A DNA stretch of 64,000 bases from Sambucus nigra (GCA_949130495.1 OX422211.1:533668017-533732016), one strand, 5' to 3'; positions 47,844 to 58,600 are shown, counted from the first letter of the stretch. Made by a program: numbers and translations. The notes: generated by a model not told the origin, from the sequence alone.

Positions 47844-50800
47844 ATTGAAACATTGGATCCTCGAGATGAGTCGCAACTCGTGAAGGGTCAAGTGGTGGAA
47901 GCTACTGAAAACATCGTTCTAGACGACGAGCACCCTGAGCGAACTACTCAAATAGGTTCGTTATTGGAAGCCTCATTAAAACAAGAATTAATAATTTTCC
48001 TTAAAAGCAGAAAACAAAATTTTGCGTGGAGTCATGAAGATATGCCTGGGATAGACCCAAACTTCTTATGTCACGATCTCAATGTGAATAAGGAGATCAA
48101 TCCTGTGAAGCAGAGAAAAAGAGTATTTAGTCCCGAGAAGAATCAATCCACACAAGAGGAAGTCGAGAAGCTCCAGAAAGCTTGTTTCATTGAAGATGTT
48201 AAATATCCAGATTGGTTAGCTAATGTGGTGATGGTAAAGAAGAAGAACAACAAGTGTAGGATGTGTGTAGACTTCACCGACCTCAACAAAGCATGCCCAA
48301 AGGATCATTTTCCATTGCCCCGAATTGATCAACTGGTGGATGCTACCTCGGGACATGAGTTACTGAGATTCATGGATGCTTATTCTGGCTACAATCAAAT
48401 TAAAATGAAACCTAAAGACAGGGAGAGTACTTCTTTCATTACCCATAGGGGAACTTATTGTTATAATGTTATGCCTTTTGGTTTGAAAAATGCAGGTGCG
48501 ACATATCAGAGGCTGATGAACAAGGTCTTTGCTGAACAAATCAGTGAAAATATGGAAGTCTATGTTGACGATATGCTGACGAAAAGCAAGAAAGCTTCCG
48601 ATCATCTAGTTGACTTAAGTCAGACTTTTGATCAACTAGATAAATATCAAATGAAGCTGAACCCGACGAAGTGCATCTTTGGAGTACGAGAAGGCATGTT
48701 TCTCGGGTATATTATCAATCAACGAGGCATTGAAGCAAATCCTGAAAAGATCAAAGCTCTATTAGGGCTGCGATCTCCAACGAAGAAGAAGGAAGTACAG
48801 AGTCTCACAGGACGAGTAGCGGCACTCAACAGATTTGTGTCACGAGAAATTGATAGATGTCTCCCATTCTTCAAGACTCTCAGAAAGACTTTTGAGTGGA
48901 ATGATGAATGCAAGAAGTCTTTTCAAGACTTGAAGAGATACTTGGGAGCACCTCCACTGTTGTCCAGTCCAGTGATGGGAGAAAAATTATACTTGTACCT
49001 TGCAGTGTTCGAGAATGCAGTTAGCTCAGCGTTGATCAGAGTGGAGAATGGAGTAAAAAAGCCAATTTACTATACAAGTAAGGCCTTTCGAGGAGAAGAG
49101 ATCAGATATCCAAGGCTGAAAAAATTGGCACTGGCGCTGATTGAGGTAAGTAGGAGAATGAGGCCATACTTCCAGGCTCATACTATAGTAGTAGATACTG
49201 ATATGCCATTTAGGCAATCCCTGCATAAGCCAGAAAAATCAGGAAGATTGATGTACTGGGAAATAGAGCTCGGTGAATATGATATAGTCTATGAACCCAG
49301 ATCATCGCTTAAAGGACAAGCTGTAGCAAATTTTATAGCGGAGTTCACCTATCCTGATATCTCCGAGGATCAAAAGTTGCTCGTTGATCAACCTGTGGAT
49401 GTTACAGGATCAACAAACACAGGCTCAGACCAATTCCGATTGGTAAAAGGGCGTGTGGATGTTACACGATCTGACGCATAGATAGTTGTGAGGACTCTGG
49501 ACGAGAAACAAGAGTTTCTCGCTGATCAACCTGTGGATGTTACAGGATCAACAAACACTAGCTCAGACCAACTCCGGTTGGTAAAATGGCAAGTGGATGT
49601 TACAAGATCATTGACTTCGGGATCAGACCAACTCCGGTTGGTAAAAGGGCAAGAAAAAATGATCGACAAAGAGAAAGAAAAATTCGAGAAGGAAAGGAAG
49701 CAACAAATATTTCAGCGAGGAACTCTAACTGATCAGAAATTTGAAGACGATTTACCTATATGGAGACTATATGTAGATGGTTCATCTTGCACTGCAGGAT
49801 GCGGCATGGGGATAGTTTTCAGCACTCCGAATGAGGTTGATATGGAATACGCCTTGCGTTTCCAATTCAAAGCTTCCAACAATGAGGCTGAATATGAGGC
49901 CATGATTGCAGGACTTGGTTTAGCAAAAATTATGGAGGCGCAACAGGTCACTGTTTTCAGTAATTCTCAATTGATCATAAACCAAATGATGGGAGTATAT
50001 GAAGTTAGAGGAGAATTAATGATCAGATATCATGCAAAGGTAAAGGATCAGGTGTCAGAATTTACCGCTATTCAGCTAGTTAGAATACCAAGAATGGAGA
50101 ATGCGAGAGCAGACGCCCTAGCTCGACTAGCATCACCTACTCGCACCGAGCTACGACGAATAATCCCAATTGAAGTGTTAGATGGTCGGAGCATAGATGA
50201 AGATCTGACGATGAACTTTATCACCCTTAATTTAGGACCATCTTGGATGGACTCCATCAGGGCGTATATCGAGGAGGGAGAATTGCCAATTGACAAGCTC
50301 GCTGCCAAAAAATTGAAGTTTAAAGCTGCTCGGTATGTATTAACTAATGGTGTTTTATATAGACGAGGAATCTTGGCAGGTTTGCAGAGATGTGTACATC
50401 CCTCCGAGGTGAAAGAATTAATTAAAGAGATCCACGAAGGGTCTTGTGGAGCACATGTAGCAGGTCAGACGCTTTTACAAAGGGTAATGATGCAAGGATA
50501 CTACTAGCCGACGATGAGGGCTGATTGCATAGCCTACGCCAAGAAGTGTGACAAGTGCCAACGTTTTTCATCCATCCGAAGAACTTCACAAGCATTGTTG
50601 GCACCCATAACTTCCCCTTGGCCATTTTCCATGTGGGGAATTGACTTGGATGGGCCACTGCCAACGACCCGAGGAAGATTCAAGTACCTCGTCGCCGCAG
50701 TGGATTATTTTACTAAATGGGTAGAAGCTGAGCCACTCACTGACATGAGGTACGAGAAGGTGTACCAATTTGTTTGGAAGAACATCATTTGTCGATACGG

Positions 50801-51464
50801 TCTACCCCATGCCTTCATCACAGACCATGGAACACAATTTGATAACGAGGAGTTTTCCGCCTATTGTCATCAATCAAATATTTTGAAGGTCCATTCAGCA
50901 CCAGGCCATCCTCAAAGCAATGGAAAAACTGAGGTGACAAACAGAACGCTGCTAAATGGCTTGAAGAAAATATTAGATGATGCAAAAGCAAACTGGATCA
51001 ACGAGTTACAATCAGTACTTTGGGCTTACCGAACTACTCCCCGAGTAGCAACTGGAGAATCATCATACATGCTGGCGTTTGGAAGTGAAGCCGTCATACC
51101 TGCCGAGTTAGGCCTCCCAACACATAAGGTACTGAATTTCAATTCCCCTGTCAGCGACTTAATGAGAAGATTGGATTTAGACATGCTCGAGGAAGTTAGA
51201 GAAGAAGCAGCCATTAGAAATGCTGCTTACCAGCAGCGAACAACTTTGTTCTACAACAAAAGGGTGAAGAAGTGCGACCTGAAAGAAGGAGACTATGTGC
51301 TGAAGAAAGTAATTCAAAAGCACAATAAACTGGAAGCAAACTGGCATGGACCATACCGAGTTACAGAAGTTGTTCGACCAGGAACTTATCGAATAGCAAC
51401 TTTAGAAGGCGAGGAGTTTAAGAATGCATGGAACGCAGAGCACCTACGCAAGTATTATCAGTGA
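47844..51464 (+). pseudogene. pol of Z: RT, RNase H, second RNase H, integrase (two in-frame TAG stops)
   Basis: A single frame continues from gag-protease; the only interruptions are TAG at 49479 and 50505. RT has CVDFTDLNKACPKDHFPLPR, VMPFGLKNAGATYQ and YVDDM (48561-48575). RNase H runs to about 49350 (YYTSKAF, ALALIEVSRR). A second RNase H is at 49755-50130 (LYVDGSS, NNEAEYEAM, ARADALARLAS). It has SNSQ where relatives have SDSQ, so one catalytic Asp is lost. Integrase has the HHCC finger (about 50430-50560, CDKC) and the core GIDLDG, FITDHGTQF and GKTEVTNR, with D-D-35-E-like spacing. The tail is GDYVLKK and WHGPYRVTE, without chromodomain. The TAG at 50505 stands where the family has Trp (QGYY-W-PT). 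Confidence 0.9.
49381..49654 (+). repeat. 138-bp in-frame repeat inside Z pol
   Basis: The block encoding DQPVDVTGSTNT, SDQxRLVK and VDVTRS starts at 49381 and again at 49519. A third partial copy (SGSDQLRLVKGQ) starts near 49617. It lies in the linker between the first and second RNase H domains and includes the TAG at 49479. Length in codons is kept (46), so it arose within coding sequence. Confidence 0.85.
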
Positions 51465-51615
51465 TGTATATGTAACACAGTTCCATCATTATGAATAAAA
51501 TGAAGATATTCTGCCAAAGTTCTTCCTTTTATTGAGAATTTTTCGCGGAATACTAGTGCTACACACTACTCGGCAAAACTCGACAAAACTCGGCAAAGCT
51601 CAGACTGCTCAGCAG
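51465..51615. other. 3' end of Z pol transcript region
   Basis: Short non-coding stretch after the pol stop, with an AATAAAATGAAG signal-like site near 51494 and CTCGGCAAA(A/G)CTC repeats at 51570-51600. Confidence 0.5.
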
Positions 51616-52019
51616 CAAAATATTCCTAAAAATGCCAACCTCGGTTGGTTAGGAAACAAAATATTGCTAAAAATTCCAACTTCGGTTGGTTAGGAAATAA
51701 AATATTCCTAAACATGCCAACTTCGGTTGGTTAGGAAACAAAATATTCCTAAAAAGGCCAACTTCGGTTGGTTAGGAAACAAAATATTCCTAAAAATGCC
51801 AACTTGATTGGCTAGGAAATGAAATATTCCTAAAAATGCCAACCTGTTTGGCTAGGAAACGAAATATTCCTAAAAATGCCAACCTGTTTGGCTAGGAAAC
51901 GAAATATTCCTAAAAATTCCAACTTGTTTGGCTAGAAAACGAAATATTCCTAAAAATGCCAACCTGTTTGGCTAGGAAACAAAATATTCTCACAAATGCC
52001 AACTTGTGTTGGTCGGGAG
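51616..52019. repeat. 40/41-bp tandem array in Z, 10 units
   Basis: The unit CAAAATATTCCTAAAAATGC, CAAC, TCGGTTGGTTAGGAAA starts at 51616 and repeats through 51980. The first four units are 41 bp and the rest 40 bp. The early units contain CCAAC(C/T)TCGGTTGG, a perfect or near-perfect hairpin; in later units the arm changes to TGTTTGG. No spacers separate the units. Confidence 0.95.
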
Positions 52020-52044
52020 GTAAGATTATTCCAGAAAGTGCAGA

Positions 52045-52350
52045 AGTTGCTAACTATGGCTGGTCGGGGATAAAAACCCACCAACTGTAGTTGGTCGACA
52101 AAGAAAATTTACCGACCTTGGTTGTTCGGAAACATTTAAGAGAAAAGTCTACTAACTATGGCTGGTCGGAGATAAAAACCCATCCTGTAGTTAGTCGATA
52201 AGCAAAATTTACCGATCTTGGTTGGTCGAAAACATTTTATGGGTAAAATTATTTTAAAAAGACAAACTATAGCTGGTCGGGGATAAAAACCCACTAACTG
52301 TAGTTTGTCGACAAGCATAATTTAACGACCTTGGTTGGTTGGAAAAATTT
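52045..52350. repeat. Second tandem array in Z, about 100-bp units, 3 copies
   Basis: TAACTATGGCTGGTCGGGGA starts at 52051, returns at 52153 and, mutated, at 52264. Each unit also has CCAACTGTAGTTGGTCGA and ACCGACCTTGGTTGGTCGG-type inverted motifs. It shares the CCAAC/GTTGG hairpin idea with the array before it. Confidence 0.85.
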
Positions 52351-52581
52351 TAAATAGTTTTTATACTCATTACTTTATTATTAAGTGATCGAGCAATATT
52401 ATTGAAACTTGAAACTATTTAACATATATGCATGAATATAAAGTGTTTGATAATTACAAGACAATAGCAACCAAGATTTGCAAACAAAAATGAAAGTCTT
52501 TCATTGAATTCAAAATAAATTACATTGATAGTGAAATTACAGTTACATTGACATGTATACTAACTATTACATCAAAAATTC
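52351..52581. other. 3' flank of antisense ORF B
   Basis: AT-rich, non-coding. It would be the 3' untranslated region of the minus-strand ORF that ends at 52582. Confidence 0.5.
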
Positions 52582-53853
52582 CTATTCTACTGGTCTCTTC
52601 CCCTTTGCTTTTGACACAGGTTCCTCGCCAGTAGGCGGATCATTAAAAGACAAAGGAGAATTGATGAAGATGAGATCCTTCAACATCCTAACATTCATCA
52701 CGGATGGTCGATCTAAGAGATGCTCGGGATGAGATACCTCGATTTGAGAATGTAAATTGTAGTCACCGAGATACTTTGAAATTAAGCTCCGAGGAATGGC
52801 CCGAGCAGGGATCCAATCCATGTCCAAATTGTATGGTGGTAGAGGCAAGTCGAGCAACCCGGGATTATGGTAGTCCCACAGATAATGACCTTGTTCAAGC
52901 TTCAGCACACCTAAGGCATTCAGCCAGCCTTGCTTGTAGCCCTCATTGTTGGCATTCTGGATAGGATCATCCATGTGGAATAGTGCTTCATTATATCCAG
53001 ACATCCAGAACTCCCTGGGCTGTTTGTGGAATTGATATGTTAGCCTTTCTAGCTGCTCGTGGAGATTCTTGATGAAAAGTCCCTTATTCTCCAAGACTGA
53101 CTTCTGCGCAGAGAGCTATTTTTCCAGGTCCCTAATCTTCTTTCACATATCAGACAACGCCTGGTTCTTCGCCAGTAGTTGGAAAGCCTGATTCTCTAAG
53201 GCAGACTGAGTCTTCTGTTCCTCGATAAGAACCCGAGCTGCTCTTGCTCGTCCCTGAGGAGCTTTTGCTCGACCACGAGAAGATGAAGAGGTGCCAGAGC
53301 TCCTCAAAGTCTCCAACTCTTCCCTCAACTTGGCGTTCTTAACCTCTAAGAACGAAAATCCCTCATCGGTCACTGGGATCAAGGCACTAGAAGTGGAAGC
53401 TGCAGACTTTAACTGTGACAGCTCCTTCTGCAGGTTGTTGTTTTCCTTTTCCAGTAACTCAGCAATATGTCTGCATTCTTCAACCTCACCCCTCAAGGTT
53501 CTCTCCCTTACATCGTACCCAGTAAAAAGCTTCTCGTAGCCCTTGTCGGCAATGATCTGCTGGTACTTCTTCTCGTACCCCTCATGCAACAAAGTAGTGG
53601 ATTCTTTCTATTGAAGATGAAGATCCTCGAGGGTGCTTTGAAGATCCTCGATCATTTCGTAATAGGCAACGTTATTGGCTACAACCCTATCAAGAAGACA
53701 CTTCAGATATTGATACGCTTCCACTGCCTGTTCTCAATCATCATGACCAAGTATGTCGACAACTTGTGCAGCACTCAGGTCTGTGTGACCAGCCTTAAAG
53801 TACTCATTACATTATCGCATCAAGTTTGTATCATGGGCAGATAGTAGTTCCAT
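52582..53853 (-). pseudogene. Antisense ORF B of Z: coiled-coil protein of unknown function
   Basis: The minus-strand ATG at 53853 (MELLSAHDT) meets two stops near 53812 and others near 53735 and 53610. From 53592 it is open (LHEGYEKKYQQ, ECRHIAELLEKENNNLQKEL, VKNAKLREELETL). That reads as a Glu/Leu/Lys coiled coil with a basic RGRAKAPQGRAR patch. A stop at 53143 and a short gap separate it from the 170-codon C-terminal part (53094-52582; FWMSGYNEALFHMD, YKQGWLNALGVL, LLDLPLPPYNLDMDW), ending KAKGKRPVE. I recognise no family. It is next to, and on the same strand as, antisense ORF A, and may be a second gene or the tail of a spliced product. Confidence 0.6.
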
Positions 53854-54045
53854 CCTAGCCAAAAACTAGCAGAGAAAGAAGAGTAATCATCAATAAGAAG
53901 AATAAGCAGAGTATGAATGAAAGATAGATAACGGTATGCAAAAAAGTTCAAGTTTTATTAGATCATAATTCAGAATTACATCTTCTGGGTTACATTTGAT
54001 AAAGAGAAACAAAATAAAGAGAAAACCCGAACAACACTACACCTT
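53854..54045. other. Gap between antisense ORFs A and B
   Basis: About 190 bases of A/T-rich sequence. On the minus strand it would be the 3' flank of ORF A and the leader of ORF B. Confidence 0.45.
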
Positions 54046-56232
54046 TTCCTTATCTCCCAAAACCTTCTCGGAAGGTTAGGATGAAGAGGTAGGTTGCTCG
54101 GAGGGAAGGGATAGTTGCTCAGGGAGAATAGGCAGTTGCTCGGAGGAAGAAATGATTTATTGATTTTCCTCAGCAGCAGGCTGGATGGCTAGGGCATGAT
54201 CTCCCATCACCATCGAAGATTCTTCAGAGGTAGCTTCGCCCTCTTCTAACTCTTCTGGAGTTGGAGGGGGACCAGGGATATGTCTCTAGAAGAGCTCGAA
54301 AGATTCGTCGACCTTCATCTCCTGAAGGGAAGCAACCCATCCATCCCTAAAGTACTTGAGACTGCCATAGTTCACTTGCGACACCATGTCAGCCAACCCC
54401 TTGTTCCACCCCTTGTCCTAGCCACAGTTGAAAGACTTATGCACAGCCATCTTCCTCTTGGTCTTCTCCAAGTCAAGTTTTTCGGACACCAAGTCATCAG
54501 CAACTTTCAGTTTTTGCTCAGCTTCCTCCTTCTGCCGACCTACTTCCCGAAGTTGAACCAACTCCACCTCGGCAGCCTTGAGTTTATCTTCAAACTCTCC
54601 TGCAGTTTTGAGCCTCTCCTCAAGCTCCTTATTTGCCTTCTCTTGGGCATTTATTCTCTTCTCCAACTCCTTGGAGGCATCAACAGCCCGAGCTTTTTCT
54701 TGCTCGGAGGAGGCAAGCTTCTTCTCCCAGACAGCTTTGTCATCAGCATATTTCTGGCGAGAATCTGCCAGAGACTTGGTAGCTTCTTCCAGAGTTCCCT
54801 CCACACTGGACGAGGAGAAAGAAGCCTTAATCGCTTCATCCTTCTTCCGAATTATATTGAAGCAGCTCGTCAACTGTGAACAGAAAAAGAAAACAAGTTA
54901 GAAACAGAAAGGACAAAGGAAATATAAAAAGTTGAAAGTAAGAATACTTACAGAAGCAAGGTGACGAGCAGCTAGTGAGGTGACCATGTCCCGAGTAAGG
55001 TTTTCTTCAGTACCTTGGACCTCGGGAATGATCGAGGACTTTACCGAGCTCATTGCAGAGCTCGGGGGAACAAAAGTTGGAAACCCAGTTCCAGTAACCG
55101 GGGGCTGAGTGATGGTATCAGCCAAATTGATTGAGGAGATTTTCTTTAGCCTCCTTGGGGGAATGGGTACAGATTCAACCAAGGAAGAACCCTTGGTCGG
55201 TGATATCACAATCACCTCTCCAAGAGCAGCAGGCCTGCTCGGAGCCACTACGGGCTTCTCGGCAACTTTAACGGGAGCAGCTGGAGGAGCTGCATCAGTC
55301 TTCTTCGTCCCCTCCCTTGGAACTTCAATCCTACTCCTTTTTACCTCCCCATAACTGGAGGCAGTCTTCTCAAACAGGGTAGGAGGTCTTCTCTTCTTCA
55401 TCCTTTCACTTAAAGGAATATGGGATTTAGGCGATGAGCTAGTGGAAGCTGGTACTGGCTCTGATTAACTTATCACTGGACGAGCAGTGAAAGAAGTGGT
55501 GTAGCTCTTGTACTGGAGCAGATACGGGGCCGACCTAATGTGCTCATCGGCAAAACTTTGATGCAGACTCCAGATAAGTTTCAAATGCCTTATATTGACA
55601 TATGCATCTTTTGGACACTTTCTCTTGCTATCAACTGCAAATAAATAAACATTATTATCAGTGGAACATTTTATCAAACACAAAAGAAACATGATTTCAA
55701 AATAAATAAAATAGAAATAGAAATAACCTATCCCATTTCCATAAGGAGGGCATCTGGGACCCTGATAAACCTCATCTCCAGCTAATGGAGGGTGTTGCCA
55801 ATTTTTTATGACAACCCCGTGTTCAAAATAATCCCTATTGGCATCAAGGAGATTGACTACTAAGGCTCTATTTAAAAATCTAGTTTTTAAATAAAAAATA
55901 TTATCATTAATTGCCCATCTATAAAAGTACATGATTTCTGGAATTCCTAGGCGAGTTCCATGAAATTTATTTAATTTATGCACCCCATTAACTATTCTCC
56001 ATGTGTTGGGGGCTATTCTCGCAGGAACGACGTCAAAATAATGACAGAATTCCAGACACAAGGGATTTGGTGGAAAAGAAAATCCACACTCAGCAATAAA
56101 AAGGCTGGGGAACCAATGTCCCTCAGCCAAATTGAAATAATCAGAAGGCTCAGAAAGCTCTTCCAAGACAACCCAAGAGGGAATGGAAAAATCAGAGCGA
56201 AACTTTTCAAGAGACTCAACAAAGTAAACCAT
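54046..56232 (-). pseudogene. Antisense ORF A of Z: Transposase_28-like domain plus coiled coil, with introns
   Basis: The minus-strand ATG at 56232 (MVYFVESLEKFRSDF) opens the reading. PPNPLCLEFCHYFDVVPARI, APNTWRIVNGVHKL and EIMYFYRW follow the Transposase_28 pattern and are comparable with X's PPHAFIYGL and LDPNG-RAILAL. A 93-bp intron (55727-55635, GT...TTTGCAG) interrupts it. A Pro/Lys-rich linker follows (EKTASSYGEVKRSR, ISPTKGSS). A second 78-bp intron (54951-54874, GTAAGTATT...TTCACAG) leads to a strong coiled coil (DDKAVWEKKLASSEQEKAR, KELEERLKTAGEFEDKLKAA). Stops occur at about 55465, 54418 and 54285. The acidic, Ser/Gln-rich end (EELEEGEATSEESS) reaches about 54046. The role is unknown; a chromatin or DNA-binding function is only a guess. 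Confidence 0.75.
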
Positions 56233-56745
56233 GATGATGAATAAAAGAAATGAAGAAGAAAGAAGAAGATCTTACAGGAAAAGAATGGATCTACTAACAA
56301 CGAACGACGAAAAAGATGAACGCACAAGAGAGTAGGAAGAGACGACGTAAAACTCGAAGATAAAAATTTGAAAGGTAGAAGACGATGGGAGCGTCTGTGA
56401 AGTTTAAATACCTTGCCTTGGGAAATGGTGAAATAATGATTACAAAAAAGGATGATTACGTTACCGGCGGCTAAAAAGATAAAAAGTGGCACGGGAATCA
56501 AAGCGAACAACAGCGGCTAAAAAGATGAAAAGTGGCGCGGGAATCAAAGCAGACAATAGCGGCTAAAAAGACTAAAAGTGACGCGGGAATCGAAGCACGC
56601 AGAAAAGTCCAAAAAAGCATGATTCTACGAATTGGGAAGGAGAAATAAATACAAGGGAAACGGTCCTAAAAATCTGGAAGACTATTTAAAGCTACCATAT
56701 TTCGAGAAAGAATGTTCCATACTACTCAAATTTCGAACTATGAAA
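56233..56745 (-). promoter_or_regulatory. Promoter and leader region of the antisense ORFs in Z
   Basis: This 0.5-kb stretch separates the antisense ATG from the polypurine tract. A TATA-like TATTTAAAC on the minus strand (56402-56410) lies about 170 bases before the ATG. From 56460 to 56600 a unit with GCGGCTAAAAAGA(T/C) and AAAGTGGC(G)CGGGAATC is repeated three times in tandem, about 55 bases apart, and could hold regulatory sites. Confidence 0.4.
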
Positions 56746-56758
56746 CATTGGGGGCTTC
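56746..56758 (+). promoter_or_regulatory. Polypurine tract of Z
   Basis: CATTGGGGGCTTC directly precedes the 3' LTR TG. Confidence 0.75.
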
Positions 56759-57366
56759 TGTTCATACCAAATTTAATCTGCTGACATGGACCAATCATAT
56801 GAAGACACATGGCTATCTACATGGCAACAACAAATACTTTCGAGGAACCCACGCGCTCCGAGGAACAAGACTACAACGAGGGAGACTAGTTCCCCGAGGA
56901 ACTCACAAGCTCCGAGGAACAATGCCTCTCTGAGGAAATCTTGAGTACTGAGAAGCTTAGGCGGTCCGAGAAACTCAGGCGGTCCGAGCTGCACCTCGAA
57001 GCAGGATACCAACAGTTTAACTGCTCATTAAATGCTTATCATTTGGATGCACATGCAAAGAGGGCATTAAATGTATTACCCTTTCATATGTATATCATTT
57101 AATGTATTACCCTGTCACATTACAGCCTCAGGGCTATAAATACATTGTACAATCCTCATTGTAAGGGGATCTGGATCCGGACCTGGACCCTGAATCCAGA
57201 AGGGAATTTCTTGATAAAATTTATAATCGAGAATTCCCAAACACTCAGCAATAAAGCAACAGTGGACGTAGGCCATTCTTATAAGGTTGAACCACTTTAA
57301 AATTATGTGTCTCATTTATTTATCTGTGATTGAATAATTAGAGTGATCTAATTTTTTACATCAACA
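56759..57366 (+). repeat. 3' LTR of Z
   Basis: It is 608 bp, starting TGTTCATACC (TGTTGATACC in the 5' copy) and ending CATCAACA. The TATA box TATAAATA is at 57135-57142. The GTGAT duplication follows directly at 57367-57371. Confidence 0.95.
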
Positions 57367-57371
57367 GTGAT
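57367..57371. repeat. Target-site duplication of Z, right copy (GTGAT)
   Basis: It matches 44709-44713 exactly. The copia integrase reading continues to its right. Confidence 0.95.
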
Positions 57372-58600
57372 GTTTATTAATTTCATAAACTTAGAGATTT
57401 TAAGGTTAAAAACCTTATAGGCTCTATTCGATGATGAAAACCCTAAAAATATTCCCTCAATGCTTCTGGAGTTAAATTTTTCTAACTTCCCACTATCTCT
57501 AAAGATTTAGCAAGGACTCCCCAAAACTCGAAAATACAATAGGTTATGTTTTTACCTATCCATAAATCATATGGAGTGTATGGCATGTGTGGACAAAGAT
57601 AAAATATTATTACCATGTGGCCTGCAGTATTAACCACCTCCACCCAGAAATATCTACACATGTTTCTCCCAATAAGCATTTATCTAGCCATCTCTTGAAT
57701 TGTTCAGCTCTTCCTCTTAACAATCCCATTTTATTGAGGAGTACGAATGGACGAAAACTCATATTTGATGTCTCCTTCATCATAAAATCTATCCACTCTA
57801 CCTTCTTTAAATTTTGTTCCATTATCATTACGTGTTCGATTAGTAGTGACACCATGTTGATTCTATAGGAAACTACACTTGGTTGTCAGGAACTCAACTG
57901 CATCAAAATTTTCTCTAAGAAATCCCACGATAGAATATCTCAAAAGTTATTGATCATAACCAGGACATACTTTTTACCACCAATGCTCTTCATACACGTG
58001 GGACACCTAATATCTATGTGTATCAACTCCCAAACACGAGAGGTGGTAATGATATTAAATTTTTGATGGGGACTCTTTGTTTGTTTTACTTGTTGGCAAG
58101 GACCATAAAATAAGTAAGTTAGTTTCCCAAGAGATGCCGAACTAGGTCTTTCTTCATTAATCTCTCAAGATATCTAAAATTTACATGACCTAGTCATTAA
58201 TGCTAAAGGTTTATAGAGTATACATTAGCACTATTGTATACTAAAGAGGATTTTTGAATGATCCCATAGGAAATATCGTTAGTCCTCACAATTTATAGTA
58301 AAAGTTCACCTGATTGATCATAAACGTTACACTCTGACTGATCAAACTTTACCTGAAAGTTAGCATCACAAATTTGGCTTATGCTAATCAGGTTCACCTT
58401 TGACCCTTCAACGTATTACACGTTGTTTATATTAGGAAACTAGGGAATCTCAACACAACCAGGTCCTAAGATGCTAGACACACTCCCATCTCCAAAGGTG
58501 ATTTTGCCTTCCTTACAATCCACAAGGTTATTAAAATATGACTTGTCAGCAGTCATGAGCCTAGAGCACCCACTATCAAACTATCATTAGGAAGTATCTT
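57372..58600 (-). pseudogene. Ty1/copia pol, 5' part: protease and integrase
   Basis: Reading minus from about 58590, DSGCSRLMTADKS is the copia protease active site (DSG). It is followed by GKITFGDGSVSS, then the GAG-pre-integrase region (KVNLISISQICD). Integrase follows from about 58050: IGGKKYVLVMI, HGVTTNRTRNDNGTKF, SSIRTPQ.NGIVKR and QEMARQMLIGRNM. The part YTPYDLWIGKN (57679-57482) lies near the Z insertion. The usual D-D-E residues are partly mutated (TRNDNGT for RSDHGT) and stops are common. It continues at 44713 after Z. Confidence 0.85.

Larger units (their letters stand above)
44714..57366 (+). mobile_element. Nearly complete Tat-lineage Ty3/gypsy retrotransposon Z (12,653 bp)
   Basis: It has both LTRs (608 bp each), a GTGAT target duplication, primer site, gag-pol on the plus strand, two tandem-repeat arrays, two minus-strand ORFs and a polypurine tract. 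A second RNase H between RNase H and integrase, and an integrase without chromodomain, place it in the Tat lineage. It is inserted into the pol of a minus-oriented copia element. It is inactive as it stands: gag start is frameshifted, and pol has in-frame stops at 47841, 49479 and 50505. Confidence 0.95.

Noticed and set aside
47853..49487. TTG at 47853 and GTG at 49488 as start codons of separate pol genes
   Set aside because: They simply follow in-frame stops (TAA 47841, TAG 49479) in one continuous gag-pol frame; plant elements would not initiate there.
51616..52019. Regular 40/41-bp repeats that could look like a CRISPR array
   Set aside because: The units abut each other with no unique spacers, and the context is a plant retrotransposon.
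53291..54901. Plus-strand ORFs at 53291-53539, 53467-53844, 54280-54879 and 54578-54901
   Set aside because: They are mirror images of the minus-strand coiled-coil genes. Their Leu/Ser/Phe-rich composition is what Glu/Lys/Ala-rich coding gives in reverse.
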